Assembly (NCBI GenBank): GCA_021234155.1
Contig: JAJEKV010000158.1
Coordinates: forward strand, 1,047,820 to 1,111,819
From: Isoetes taiwanensis
Lineage: Eukaryota > Streptophyta > Lycopodiopsida > Isoetales > Isoetaceae
Direction of reading: 5' to 3'
DNA length: 64,000 bases
The translations under genes and the position numbers were made by a program. Below the pieces are notes generated by a model. It was not told where the DNA came from and did not search any database. It saw nothing but the letters and a program-made list of their open reading frames with translations. Each line of letters opens with the position of its first letter. Position 1 is the stretch's first letter. This document shows, piece by piece, positions 20,840 to 33,018 of the stretch.

Positions 20840-22240
20840 CGACACTCGAGTGAAGAAAAGGAGGAAGCGTTTCGAGGGCGGGAAGCCATCAGGCTGAAAG
20901 TGATCCTCACGGAGTGAGGACGGCCCCATTATGGTAATCACCGATGAGATCTTGGCGGATTGAAGAGCTTGAGGTGTGTCTTGGCCAAGGGCAGGATCAG
21001 CATCAATAAGAAAAAACGAGAGCGTACCATGTCTTCAAGTGCGCATGCCTCAAGAAATGTACCGACACTCCATGAGGAGACAGTTCAAGGCCAAAAGCAC
21101 CGACGCTGCATTTGATTGCAGCTGAAAAATGGGACGCCGCCGATTTAAGGAGCCGAAAGCAAAATGCATTTGAGGGCAGCGCAAAAATCCTCGCTTGAAG
21201 ATGGACAGAAGGATCGTGTGAGGTGGAGGCGCTCGCAAGAAGGTGTTGAGACCATGAAGCGCATCCGCTGGCCGCTTGCCAACCACGCCATTAGCAATGT
21301 AGATCCAATTTGTGGTGTTGTCCGTAGTAGCACCTTCTTCCCAATGTGATCGGCGAACAAAACGGGATCCCACCGGAGATCCGGCGAGATCCGAGGTGGT
21401 GTCCAGCCGCATGACCATCCATGACCTTGGTCCAAAAGGAAGGCCAATCGAAGTCGAACCCGGGGCGGAGGTACACCCAGGGAAGCATAGGGAGAAGGAA
21501 CCATGCCCGTATGCGGGGTTGCCGAGCAGTCTCCCCGAATTGATCGACAAGATCCGGATCAAGTGCCCGACACCAGCGATCCCAAAGAGAAGCGTAGAGC
21601 TGAGAGTTGACAGGGGGGGCTATCCCATCCTCGTGGGGACCGCCTTGCTATCCAACAGCCTCAGAATCGATTGTAACCAGCGAGGTGTCGATATAGACTT
21701 GTGCATAGGGAAGATCTTCTGGATGTCCTAGATACTTCCTTATTTGTTGTAGCCCCGCTTCGCCGAGAGAGATAAATGATTGGCAAGCCGTGCATGTACC
21801 CCTCGATGAAAAGTTTTGGTCCGAGCAGATCCGCGAAGATATGGATTGTTATCCCGAAGCACCCATTGCGCAGCGGGGTCACCCCGAACAACCGGGCGGG
21901 CCCATTGCCAAAAATTTTCCTCGGTATCACCCGTATAGAAATCATGAAAATATAAGCCATGGGCTGAACCACGCCGAAAAGTGAGAAAGTCTGGATCGGC
22001 ACGTTGTATGAGATCAAAGACAACAAGGGCACAACACAACCCTTTGTCTTCAATGGAGAGTTCGCCAAACTCCGAAAAATCAGCACGCGCCAAGGGATAT
22101 CCACAGGGCCATCACCGCGCGCCACTTTGAAAGGAAGAGGTGGCGCCGAGCAACCACATAATCATGATAGCGGAGGGAGCCGGGAAGTCCACCGGCATTC
22201 TGCGGAAGAATTGAAGTCCGGGCGCCAAGTTTGGTTTGAG
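20840..22240 (-). pseudogene. Extra coding-like region of inner element, distal part, unknown function
   Basis: On the minus strand, long open stretches in shifting frames include 21740-22093 (FDLIQRADPDFLTFRRGSAH, then DFYTGDTEENFWQWARPVV) and 21145-21504 (MLPWVYLRPGFDFDWPSFW). Composition is protein-like: Trp-, Tyr- and Phe-rich with few low-complexity runs. I do not recognise the family. It lies between the integrase gene and the 3' LTR, where env-like or captured genes sit in some plant Ty3/gypsy elements (family knowledge). No transmembrane hairpin or signal peptide is clear, so calling it env would go too far. Confidence 0.45.
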
Positions 22241-24560
22241 CCTCATCGCCAGATCAATAGCTTGCCGCAGTGTTGTTCGAGATCACGGATCCTATTTTCC
22301 TTTTCAAGTAGGGAGGCGGATCGGTCACTGGACCCGCTTCTCGAGAAGGATTGACCCGGGAGGAAGATTTCCCGTGTATTGAGACGGCACACGGCAATCT
22401 CCGCCATCGAAGTATTTTCTCTTCCGCACCTCCTCGTAGTTTCTTTGAAGAGAGGTGATCCGAGAGGTCTCCGTGTAGAAAGCCGAGCCGCCAAGGAGGC
22501 AACTTGAGCATCTCGGCTGAAAGATTTTGAACTTGAGTGCGGAAGTTTTCACACGCCCGAAAGTACAAGGCATTGAGTTTAGCAATATCTTCATCCTGGT
22601 ACTCGTGAGAGCAGCCTTTGGACTTGTTGTGCTCCAATAGAGTCCGAATTTCTGACCGAGCCGAGCCCCGCCGACCGCGAGTTGGTCGACTTGAGCTTGT
22701 GTACTTTGAGATCCGCATGAGCCCGTAAGAGAGCTTCATGCTTGTCTTGAAGTTTGGCCTCCAAAGTTGCAACTTGGGCAGCTGCGGCTTGAAGGTCTTG
22801 GTGTACCGCATCGAGGCCTCTAGTGCCCGCTGAACCCCGCCCATAAGAGCCGCCTTGGGATTCCTCAGAACTTAAGTGCAAAGAGCCTTGAGCATCCCGG
22901 CCGATAACGATACAACAACCGACGAGGGTGTTGTGGTGGTGGAATTGGCTGTCGCTGCCCGTGTGTGGGAGGTTTGTGAAAAATGGTGTGAAGTGGATGG
23001 TGTAGCGGAGGAAGAGACAAAGACATGAGTGTGACCGGGGTCATGACCAGGGGAAGATGGGCGGATGTGCCAACTTGGTGATTGACCGAAGGGAGCGCCG
23101 AGTGGAAGTATGAGAATTTGGTGGTGTGGGAGGGAAGTAATGACGGATGAGGGCTTGAAAGTGCCCTCCCACGTAAACTTCGAAATGGAAGTGGTACCCC
23201 GGCGGTCCATTTCTTGGAGAAGACGATAGAACATCATTTGGGGCCAATCTATGTGGTGCTTGGAGTGTGTAGCAAAGAAGGACCAGGGTTATAGAAAGGT
23301 TTATTGATATGGGTGTTCTTGATAGAATACCCAAGGAATTTGGCGCCACAAAAATTTTTACAAAGGTCTCATGAGGCTTGGTCGATATTGGTCGACGATG
23401 GACATTGGCGTGATAAGCGTGTGCACCAAACTCGCGGACATCAATATCCCCGTGATAGCGTACCATGATACACAAGGAGTGTGCAAGGGAATATGAAATA
23501 CCCTCGAAATCAAGTGTTGAGTCAATGAAATAGTGGTGCCATCGACCACGCGGGTGTACCCTTGCGGGCTGTTAACAATATTGGCGATGAACCGCCGCGA
23601 ATCGGGCGATTTGGAGCCGGAAGTTCCATTTGAGAAAATTCGTGAAGCCGGTGTCGCTCAGCCGACGCCTTTATTGGGGCCAACAAGGGCTTCGCTGAAA
23701 GTGGGCCAAGAAGGATACAGATGCAAAAAAGGGCCGGATCCTTGGGAGCAGAGCTTGAAGTGTAGAAAATCTTGGGGCAGCCATGAGAATGATTTGCGTA
23801 ATCCAAGAGAGATGCCAAAGGCGGAAGACGAAAAGTCGAAAGCACGGAGGATGAAGGCGCAGAGGAACGAAAAGGTTTGTTTTAGGGCGCACAACCGGAG
23901 GTGAAGAGGTATGAAGAGTGCGAAAACAGAACCGCTGATGATGCCAGTGTCAAGAGATGCGGCGAAGGGGATTGAGAGGCAAAATTTGGCTAAGTCCCCA
24001 AAAACGTAAGGGAGAAGCAATGGACGGTGAGGATGAGACGCGGAAAGAAAGATCGATGTGACAGATGGCAAAGGACACCCATTAATGTTCGGACCGGGCG
24101 GAAAGAAGGAATGGCATTCAATGCCGGGTAACTCGGGCGGGATATCATTAAAAGGAATGTGTCGGAAGGTACCATTGCTAGATATGCGGCGGAGAACAGA
24201 TTCTCCTTTTAGAAACAAAATTTTGCATTGCAAAACCACGCTTGGCGATTTGTGTGATTGGTCCACGCCGACAAGGAGGTCCTCGCTGGCTATATAAGAC
24301 GAACCGAGAGAAACGGCGGCATCCGATGGCGCCGCGATGGCCGCCGCCGGTTTGAACGAAGATTGCACCATGCCGACGAACCGCCGAGTGGATCACTTGT
24401 AAGATGAATTGTTCGATCTCGGCGCTGCCACAACCGCGGCATTCGCATGGACGGCCGGTGTGCCGGGATGGCTGAACATCCCACCAAGACCAACGGATGG
24501 AGGTGGTTCTCGCACCTTCCGGGATCCGGAGCGTAACCTCTACCATCTCCTCCGATCACC
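22241..24560 (-). pseudogene. Extra coding-like region of inner element, proximal part with coiled coil
   Basis: Starting near 24546 (MVEVTLRIPEGARTTSIRW), the minus strand carries a 237-codon open frame (23658-24371). Then comes VDGTTISLTQHLISRVFHIP (about 23495-23555), which resembles the V-x-G-x-x-I-S pattern of plant transposon-associated ORFs, then a Ser/Thr/Pro-rich stretch (about 22880-23010). Next is a heptad-like helix (QVATLEAKLQDKHEALLRAH) near 22740-22800, and further helical sequence (DIAKLNALYFRACENFR) near 22520-22600. Frames shift at several points. Function is unknown; the domain order (globular part, linker, coiled coil) is an inference from composition. Confidence 0.45.
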
Positions 24561-24839
24561 TCTCCCCAACCCTGAGTAGAGGGTTTTTCCTCTTAGGACT
24601 TAGTAGATAGGGCTCGAGCCCTCCGCTTTTGTATATAGGGCAAAGGCCCATAGCGAAATAGCCGGGCGGTCATGCCCACATTTTGTAAAAATTTCCACTA
24701 TAATATAATCTACCGCCTTTCTAGTCACTTTCTCGTGGTGTTTGATTCTCGAACCGCCTCTGTTGGGATGTTCACTTTCTGTGGTGCTGAAATGCTTTGA
24801 GACGAAAACCATTAACTAATGTAGGTAATGGAGTGCCAT

Positions 24840-25870
24840 CTAATTCAAATGAAGTTGGAAAACACTTGGTCTAACCACTTGAACAATTTGATAAGGGCCA
24901 AGCCAACTAAAACTTGAGTTTACCCCGAAAAATTTTTGTACCGAATCATAAAGAAGAACCAAATCTCCTTGTTTGAATGTTTTTGTCTTCAAACGCTTGT
25001 CATGTAAAGATTTTTGCAACCGCTGTCCATGAAGAACACCTAATATAAGCATCCCTCGCTAAGTTCATCCAACTGTTTCTAATTGATAGACCCGCTTCTT
25101 TGAGAGCAAAATGGGTGGATTATGAGCAAGAGCTGCTTGAAACCGGAGTGTTGGAAGAATGAATTCAAAGGGCATGAGAGCTTCCCCGACCATAAACCAA
25201 TTTAAAAGGAGTGTGACCCAGAAGCAATCTTGAAACAAGTATTGTAGGCCCAAAGAACTCAGAGGGAAGTTTTGTCTCGCCAACTGCGGCGGGAAGCGCC
25301 ACAAATTTTCTTGAGAATGGTGACCAGAGTTTTGTTGGTGCTTTCGCCAACCCATTGCCTTGAGGATAGTAAGGTGTGCTCTTGTGATGATGTATCAAGA
25401 GATAATCCGCCAGCCTTTTTGATAGTATGATTGATGAAATGAACACCACGACATCACCCACCAGCCCGCGGGGGGGCAGCCGAATCGCTGATGATGATTT
25501 GTTGATAGAGGACTCGGCCGTGCTTGCAGCAGTTGTTGTCCGAAGTGCACAAGCTTCCGCCCATTTGGTGGCGTAGTCGCGAGAACCAGATGTATCGCAC
25601 GAAAAGTGCCGCCACGGAGGGTCTATAGGTCCCACAAAGTCCATTCCCCATTTTGTCAAGGGAAGTGGCGCGGCATAATCGGGCGCCAAGGGAAGAGCGC
25701 CACGGGTCGTGGGGCCCCACCACGGGTAAGCGCCACACGCGGCGGGCGCGGGGAGCATCTTTGAAGAGCGGGGCCCAATAATACCCGCAAGAAGAATTTT
25801 GGCGCGGCCGTGGTGTCACCATGAAAATGACCACCACCGGTGCCCTTGATGAGCTTCTCAACAATGTCCG
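24840..25870 (-). pseudogene. Integrase of inner gypsy element
   Basis: Integrase inserts the cDNA into the host genome. On the minus strand the core reads PLTKWGMDFVGPI (first catalytic Asp region), ATKWAEA, then HHHKSTPYYPQGNGLAKAP (second Asp/Glu region) and TPFKLVYG. The C-terminal part at 24840-25052 has the KQGDLVLLYDS and WLGPYQIVQV phrases of the GPY/F module. Frame changes separate core and tail, so this copy is inactive as sequenced. Confidence 0.85.
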
Positions 25871-26129
25871 AACTTCATGAGGGAGAACACAACCCGGCGG
25901 ATGGTGTCCTTACCTTTTTGTAGAGATGTCCGCAAACCATGGTGTAGTCACGACCTCTCTGAGAAATTGATGGCGACGGGATTGTCGCCATGTGAGAGAG
26001 CGCCTCATCTTCGGTGGAAGAGCACCCGTGAGGAGGTACCGCTGAAAATCATGGAACCAATGTGGTGTTGCCGCGACTAAAAAAAAAGTTGAGCATCGTG
26101 GAAGGCGCCCGAGACTCCCGCGGGGATCA

Positions 26130-26780
26130 TCCGCGGGGATGCGGAAAGATAATCCGAACAACATGAGATTTGCCACCTTTTATGAACGATTTCAAAAGGA
26201 GCAAATTTTGAGAAGAAGGACCCAACGAAAGCAATGCGACCCGCGGGGGCGGGATTTGTTGATCAAATAGAGAAGTGCTTGGTGGTCCACAAAGAACTTG
26301 ATTTGATCTGCCTAAAAGGTAATGACGGAAGCGCTGGACACGTAAAATGAGACCCAAAGCTTCACGCCCGCGGCGTAATAGTTGCGCCGCCAGAATTGAG
26401 TTTTCTACCGGCATAGCGATTTGGTTTATCGCGCGCATCATATTCTTGAGAAAGAACAGCCCAATAGCAAACGCCGGTGACATCGACATGAACGCGAAAG
26501 GGCTTGTCCCATTGAGGAGGAACAAGTACCGTGCCCGAGTAAGCAAAAAGCTTCACCGTTGGAAAGCAGCTTCCGCCGGGAATTCCAAGCCCGTGGATTC
26601 GCACCCGTGAGTTTATGAATGGGATCTGCAATGGCTGCCACCCGTGTATGAAGGTGGAGTAATAATTGACCTTTCCTAGGAAAGAGCTGTCTCTTTTTGA
26701 TATTGGTCGGTGCTTGAGCTTTTAGCACACAACCGATTTTGGCAGATCGGTGGTGATTCCTCGCTTTGGTCGACAACATG
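26130..26780 (-). pseudogene. RNase H region of inner gypsy element
   Basis: The minus strand reads PFRVHVDVTGVCYWAVLSQE, then AGRKLNS, then REALGLILRVQRFRHYLLG, all standard for Ty3/gypsy RNase H (DA-x-G-AVLSQ, A-R-L, E-x-EAL, F-HYLLG). At least two frameshifts are needed to connect the parts. It follows the RT region directly. Confidence 0.8.
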
Positions 26781-27330
26781 GCCTAACGTAACACCGTATG
26801 ACGCAAAAGGTGCATTTCTCGTGATTGAGACTAATGCCTGACTCATCACATTTCGAAAAGACGAAGTTCCAATTTATCCAAATGGTCAGCCATGGAACCA
26901 GAGGGCGAGAAGTCATCTTGAAAAATTTGCAAGAAGGGATTTTCCTTCATGAAATCATGAAAACGAGAGCATGATGCTGAAATGTTGAAGGAGAGTTGGA
27001 TAATCCAAAAGGAACCACCTTGTAGGCAAAAAGTGACTTACCGGTGGTGAAAGTGGTCTTGAGTTGATCGATTCTTTGATGGAGATCTGATTGTAGCCGA
27101 GAAACCATCCATAAAGGAGTACATTCATGTCCAGCCACTTCTTCCGAACTTGGTCCGTGAAGGGAAGTGGAAAATGATCACGCCCGGGCCCGATTGAGTT
27201 TCCGATAGTCTACACGTGCACGCCGATCTTACCATTGTGCTTAAGGGCAATGACGATAGGGCTCACCCATTCGTAATGTTTGACCTCATAGATCAAACCC
27301 GCAAAGAAGGAGTTTGTCAATTTCCTCACC
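26780..27330 (-). pseudogene. Reverse transcriptase of inner gypsy element
   Basis: On the minus strand from 27330: HNGKIGVHVDYRKLN (RT motif 1), DQLKTTFTTGKSLFAYKVVP, FGLSNSPSTFQ (motif 4), then FLQIFQDDFSPSG, where the Y/F-x-D-D block is preserved as QDD, and ISLNHEKCTF. The order and spacing fit Ty3/gypsy RT. Frame is lost several times. Confidence 0.83.
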
Positions 27331-28420
27331 GACGCCATCACTGTAATTAGGGTTGAGCCTCAGATCGCCGCTGCTACACCGGGTCGCGGCATCGATTTGG
27401 TAGGAATGGTGAGTTCCCCCAAGCTTTTGTTGATTCCCCGCAGATCTTTGTAACCCAGGCGAAAAATGTGTTTGAATTTTTGAACAGCGCGGACGGCCCC
27501 TGTTACGATAAGGAGCCGGAAGGTTTGCAAAGAATACGACAGTTGATTGTTGCCAACATCCACAATTTCGACTTCGAGTCCGGAATATGGGGTATGACTT
27601 CAAGATCCCGACAATGTGTGCGTGAGGTTGGAGCATAACCGATGCGCGGCACTTTTGGCGGGTAAAAAAGAGAGGTTGCTCGTCATCTAGCGTTGGTTGC
27701 TTCATGACGGCGCGGTACATCGCCAGAGTTGCCGGAGTGTCCGTGATTCAAAAAGTGATCAACGCTGGATTCGATTGCAAGGAGCCGTAGGGGTCAAGCA
27801 AGGCAGCCACAGCCCGGTCCCGATCAAGAGTCATTTCTCCCAAGGATCGCATATTCGGGTAGGATGACGAGGCGCACGCCGCCAGGGTAGCCTCGAACTT
27901 GATAAATATTCTCGAGCGCCTTCGTAATCGCTGTCCGAGAGAGGGGTTCCGCATTGTCAACGGAAATGATCCGCCTGCTTGCAAGTCCATTGTGGCATTG
28001 AGATGACCATCCGGATGACTAACGGGTCCGCGGGCCCAAGAATGGATACTTTTGCCCGGGCGGAGAAAGGGTCTTCCCACCAAAGATTTCATAGTCACCG
28101 GATCTTCACCAGCCTTTCCAAACTCCAAATTCCATGGGAAAGCGAGATCACCAATGTTGATGTGTAGAATAGGTGTGACGCTTTGAGGTCTCGTGGATAT
28201 GGCCATTAGCCAATTTGATGTCATATGGGGCACGAAAGAGTTGTGTGATGCCCATTTGTTTGGCGGAGTTTGTCCGCGATGAGATTGACCGCACTACCTC
28301 CATCGATTTGAACATGGTTGACTTGCCGATTTCCCACCGCTGCATGGACCGTGGGTGTAGAGGTAGCCACAGCCCCAACCAAAACAGCTTGGGAGTGGTA
28401 ACCGGTCCTTGAGAGCGTGA
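27331..28420 (-). pseudogene. Protease and linker region of inner gypsy element
   Basis: The minus strand at about 28260-28330 reads NHVQIDGGSAVNLIADKL, where the retropepsin D-T/S-G appears as D-G-G-S followed by A-x-N-L-I. Downstream, DPVTMKSLVGRPFLRPGKS is typical of the protease to RT linker. Catalytic integrity cannot be judged because of frame breaks. Confidence 0.6.
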
Positions 28421-30680
28421 CGAAGTTTTAAAATGGTTGCCAAGCTTAAAGGAATTTTGATCTTGGCAAGCTCCTCTTGGAGTTCGAGAGGTACATGAGA
28501 AAAAGGATCCGCCGGTTCCAATCGGGTGCGGAGTGCGGGGCGTGGAAGCAAAGAACTTTTGAGTAAGTCAACCTCTACCGCAATATTGGGATATGTCCGA
28601 GAGCCGCGGAGGTTGAGATGTTGAAGGTGGATCGCGGTCTTTGTTGAGCTCGAGTGGTGGCATGAACATTTGCCAATGTGCGCCCTTCACCGCTTTGCAT
28701 GAGATTCAAAATGCTTTGGCTTAACTTTGGGCATGACATTTGGCATGAGCTTTTCTAAGTCGCGCAAAGTGAACCTTTTTTTTTTTTTTTTCGGCCCTCA
28801 TGAGGAAGGGTGTCAACCGCAGCGCAGGTGCTGCGGTCCTTCAATAATAGTCAAGGGACGGATGCCTTGGTCCGGCGCGGAAAACTAGACCAACCCAATT
28901 TGACTACCGTATCGGAGGATTAAGTGCCCGAAAAATTTCCTCTTGGGCTTGTTGATCCAAATGAGGTTGATTTGTCGGAGCTGGTTGATAGCGCGATTGC
29001 CGAGGCCTTTGGGGGCTTCTTGAGAACTGGTCAGCGGGCCTTGTTTGCCATTAGCAAGCCGAGTTGGTAAGCCGCGAGGCGACCGATGTGGTCTGATTTG
29101 TGCCGTGAAGTCGGACCTCGAACTTGTGGAAGTTGAGGGCACGCCGCGGGTGGTATGACCCCATTCTTGACAAAGTGATAGCACCGAGCTTTAGAAGGAT
29201 CAAAAGGAGGACGCTGGTTGATCCCCGTGGGTTGGTCCCGCTGTTGATAGAGTTGGCGGGCTGCACCCCAAGAGGTGGTCACCGATAGTGCGCTTGGGGA
29301 CCGAGGTGTGGTTTGTACTTGATAAACCATTTTGTTGGCGGAACGGTGTGGGATGAGTGCGAAGTGCACTCTTCCGCGGCATGATTGCACATGTTGCATC
29401 GCTTTTGCAATGAGGCGGCCATTGGTGGAGTTGCACTCATTGGCCAAATGGCCTTGATATTTGCAAATATGGCACCGATTTGACCGCTACCGGGATTAGC
29501 GTGTTGAGGCCGAATGTACCGCTTGTGGAACCATGACGGGTGGAATGAACGGAGCTCTTGAAGAGCCACGGGAGGAAACATTGACTCGAGTGATTGACAG
29601 TCGATAGCCCGCCCCAAAGTTTTGGACGCAGTATTCACCATGAGTCGAATAGCGAGAGGAAGTCCTTGGAGAAACCGCACCAAAAATCTGCTCGTAGGGT
29701 ACCCTTGAGCTTACCGAAAGCGTATGTGAAGTCGATCCGCAAAATCCCGCACTGCGGGCTCTTGTTGAAGTTCATTGAGTTGCTTGAGATGAAGTTGATC
29801 ATCATCCGCGGTCCCGTAAATGAGACGTAAAAGCAAAGGCGCATTCGACCAGTTTTGTTTCCAATGGCTTTTGTTGGACATGAGCCATTGATGAGGAGAG
29901 AGCCACGCAGTTGTGGTGGAAAAGATGTGAAATTTCGCTTGAGGTTGCGCTGCCCATTTAGGGACAGCTAGAGCCTCAAATTCTTCCATGTGGGCCCCGA
30001 GCACTTTGGTCTAACGGTTTGCCTTCGTGGTTGCCAAAGGTGGGATAAGTCGGCCGAGTCCGAAAGGTAGATGTGAAAGTGTCGGGCTGGACAGAAACGT
30101 GATAGTGAGGATATTGAGGTTGAGGTGGATTTGGCATTGTGCCCCGACGGACCCGATGAAGGGGTGATCAGCGTTGAGAAACCGCGGCAGCCTGAGCATT
30201 GGTTTTGAGATCCGTAAGGTTGTAAAACGTGAAAGAGCAAAGGGGAAACGTGGGAAAGGATATTCCCGGCAGAAGCAAAAGGAGACATGTGGATAGCCGC
30301 GCCCACCCGGGAGATGATGGTTGGGCGGGCGAAGTGGCGATGGCCCGGAAGAATGATGGATGTAGGCATGTTCGTGGGTATGAAAGTACGGTTGAGAAGG
30401 TTGAGCCGATAAGGCTCCCCGACAATGATGAGGGGACTGAGGTTGTGAGCAATGTTTGCACGCTTTGGGGGAACTGGGACGAGACACGACACGGGGTGGG
30501 TGGCGCTGATCGAGCCCTAGACCCAAGATGGCCTCTATGTCATAAGCAGATCCATACATGTCGCGAACAGCTCGACGATGGCTTCCAAGCCAGATGCCGC
30601 CCGAGAAAGGAGTTCTTCCGCGGAAATTGCGAACGCATGGCGACAGTAAGAAAGGAGGAGAAAATCGCACCGGCAGCGGC
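28421..30680 (-). pseudogene. gag of inner gypsy element with zinc-knuckle region
   Basis: From 30680 on the minus strand: a Pro-rich N-terminus, then at 29711-30004 a gag core (AAQPQAKFHIFSTTTAWLSP, WSNAPLLLRLIYGTADDD). Around 29160-29460 there are Cys/His-rich pieces (MANECNSTNGRL; KARCYH in one frame and CQEWGHTT in the next) that together suggest CCHC knuckles split by a frameshift. The tail (28421-29030) is low complexity, with a T run at 28777-28790. Gag packages the element RNA. Confidence 0.7.
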
Positions 30681-30685
30681 GACGG

Positions 30686-31253
30686 TGTTTGGGGTCCGGG
30701 TTCGAAACCCGAAGACACTGTGGAGGACCCGTGGATCTAACAGAGAGTCCGGGGACTATGTCACGGGGGATTTGCCGAAAGAGAAGAAAAAGAAGAGAAC
30801 GTAACAAATGAAAGAAAGATGATAAGCTTCCTTGATATCAATGATGAAAATACATGAGCTCTAATAGAGAGAAAACCGAAAAGGAGACAAGACTCAAAAC
30901 TCATCTAAAAACTTATGAGCTAACTCTACTCATATATATAGTACAATGGCCTTGGGCCCAATATAGACACTTCGACCGATCTCGGTGTCGACTCGGAAGG
31001 AGGCCCGATTTGCAGGAATGTTGGCGTGCCTCTTGAAGTGCCTAGAATCACGCCGGACGCCGACGCTGGCGGGTGACGGGCCAGTCACTTGTCCGAAGCG
31101 GGCGCTCTTGTTGACCGCCAAAGGCTTTGATCGCGGCCCGCTTAGTCTTCGTGGAGGCTTGGATGTTCACCCATGGGTTGACCGAGGATCTTTGAGCTTG
31201 ACCCGGTCAGACGATGCATGAATAGTCCCTGCACTGGAGGCACAGGACTAACA
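30686..31253 (-). repeat. 5' LTR of inner gypsy element
   Basis: Starts TGTTTGGGGTCC and ends GGACTAACA on the plus strand, matching 20259-20822. Just inside it (30668-30685), in element orientation CCGTCGCCGCTGCCGG occupies the PBS position and resembles the G/C-rich PBS of some plant gypsy elements, but the tRNA is not identified. Confidence 0.93.
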
Positions 31254-31258
31254 TTGAG

Positions 31259-32378
31259 AACACCTAGTGGGAGAAGCCACCAACGAGGATCTTCGATGCC
31301 CTTAAGCTCGCACTCTAGGAGGAGGAAAAGGAACAAAGAAGAGGATACGGCATCATCTACGCCTATGAGCCAAGGGAAGGAAAGCTCTCAAGCACAAAAG
31401 AAGTCATCTGCTTTAAAGGAGATTGCCAAGAAGTATAAGTTGGAGCTATTTGATGGTTTTGATAAGGATGGAGTTAAGACAGAAGCTTGGATTCAGAAGG
31501 CTGAAAATTATTTTGTTGTAAGACAAGTTCCTAAGGAAGAAAAAGTGGGAGTGGTGGCATTGAGCCTGACAGGGAACGCCTTGATGTGGTGGAATCGCCA
31601 TAAGGCAAAAGACATAAGGTGGCCCGATGAAGAAGTCACTTGGGAGACTTTCAAGAACTCTTCATGTCGAAATATTGTCCACCTTCCTTTCATATTATAC
31701 GATGAACAAATTCATGGAATGTAAAACGTAGAAGGGCAATCCTTGGATAACTATATACAAGAATTCTCTACTTTGGAACGACATTGTCCAAAGTTAGATT
31801 CAAAGGCAAGAATCATTTTGTTAAGCAAGCATCATTCTCTAAACTAGGTATTATAAAAGTAATAATTAGTCTTTAAATGCAGGAACTAGCTAGTCGCTTT
31901 GTGCAAGGACTAGATATGGAGCTTAAAAAATTAGTTGGATGTGATCAACTTACCTTGAAGACGCGAGACACAAGGCTCGATATTTCGAGAGCATCCTTAA
32001 GGAGGAGAAGAATGCCAACCGTAGGGAGCATCAAAGGGGAAATTTCCGAGGAATTATAGAGATGAATCAAACTCTCGGTCCATCAAACTTCTCATAATAT
32101 TCCTAAGTTACCTTTTGAATGCAATGTCACGATGGATGAGGAAAAGAAGAAAAGTTGAATATGATAAGTGCATGAAGGAGAATTTATGTTTTTTCTTCAG
32201 AAGCAAAAGGGGCATAGGGCACGTTTTGTCCAAAGAAGAATAACTCAAATGCCAAAGTTCAAGGATCTCGAATGTGGGGGCAATGAGAGCTCATCGGGCA
32301 ACCCTCATGGATTTAGAGGAAGATATGTTTTTGTGCGGCCGTTGATCAAGGAACGGCCACGATTCTTGCGTACATGTA
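31259..32378 (+). pseudogene. 3' part of gag, outer gypsy element
   Basis: 31360-31724 reads KYKLELFDGFDKDGVKTEAW, then YFVVRQVPKEEKVGVVALSL and ALMWWN, the typical Ty3/gypsy gag (Retrotrans_gag) profile. A stop and frame changes follow. A degenerate knuckle with KGHRARF lies near 32205-32230, ahead of the protease. Confidence 0.75.
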
Positions 32379-33018
32379 GTGCAAGTTGAAGGTAAAATCA
32401 ATGAAGTTCCTTTTAGTATTTTGATTGATACGGGAGCCACTCACAATTTTATTTCACCAAGGCTTGTCAAGTTGTTTGGGTTGAATACTAACCAACAAGC
32501 CTTAAGAATGGTGAAAATGGCTGATGGTAAGCGAAAAGCTACTAGTGAGTATGTGCATGCATTAAAATTGAAAGTGCAAGGAATGCCTACAATTGCAAAT
32601 TTCCATGTGCTTCAGCTAGGCTCATATGATATGATCATAGGCATGGAATGGCTTAGTGAGGTGCACGCCATAGTAGACTGTCATGAAAGAGTTGTGAGAG
32701 TAAAATCTAAGGAACATCAAGAATTATATACATTGGAAGGGTTGAATAAGCAGTATTTTACTCCTAAGCCCATTAGTCGCAAGCAAATCAAGAGGGCAAT
32801 TAGGAAGCATGAAAGGTTGGGGTTGCTTGTACTCAAAGGGTCGGGAGAGATTAATCAAGTATACATGAATGATGTGCGTGACATCCTCGGGAGTTCAAGG
32901 AAGTGTTTCCTAAGAGTTGACGGAGTTACCCCTCGAAGATATGTTGATCATGCGATTGAATTGGTTCGAGGAGCTTCTCCTCCATCAAAAGCTCCATATA
33001 GATTTGCTTTGTCGAGTT
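32379..33018 (+). pseudogene. Retropepsin-like protease and RT lead-in, outer gypsy element
   Basis: The 213-codon frame contains LIDTGATHNFISPRL, with an intact catalytic Asp-Thr-Gly-Ala (32427-32438), and then YDMIIGMEWL, the partner block of plant Ty3/gypsy proteases. The end ([19 protein letters not shown]) is the H-x-I-x-L...P-x-x-x-PYR motif preceding RT. It stops at 33018 just before the RT frame, so one small frameshift separates them. Confidence 0.87.

Larger units (their letters stand above)
20254..31258 (-). mobile_element. Inner Ty3/gypsy LTR retrotransposon, complete with 5-bp target duplication
   Basis: Element body is 20259-31253 (10,995 bp) on the minus strand. Target duplication TTGAG lies at 20254-20258 and 31254-31258. 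LTRs of 564 and 568 bp begin TGTT and end AACA in element orientation. A purine tract is next to the 3' LTR. On the minus strand, descending from 30685, come gag, protease, RT, RNase H, integrase and a further 4-kb coding-like region. All parts are full of frameshifts, although motifs are well kept. It sits inside gag of the outer gypsy element, so it is younger than that element. Confidence 0.95.

Noticed and set aside
23533-23904. Plus-strand 123-codon frame with basic C-terminus
   Set aside because: It is antisense to the inner element, and other evidence (LTR, PPT, pol order) puts coding on the minus strand.
20840-24560. Retroviral-type envelope gene
   Set aside because: Position fits, but no signal peptide, cleavage site or clear transmembrane anchor is visible, so only an unassigned extra region is reported.
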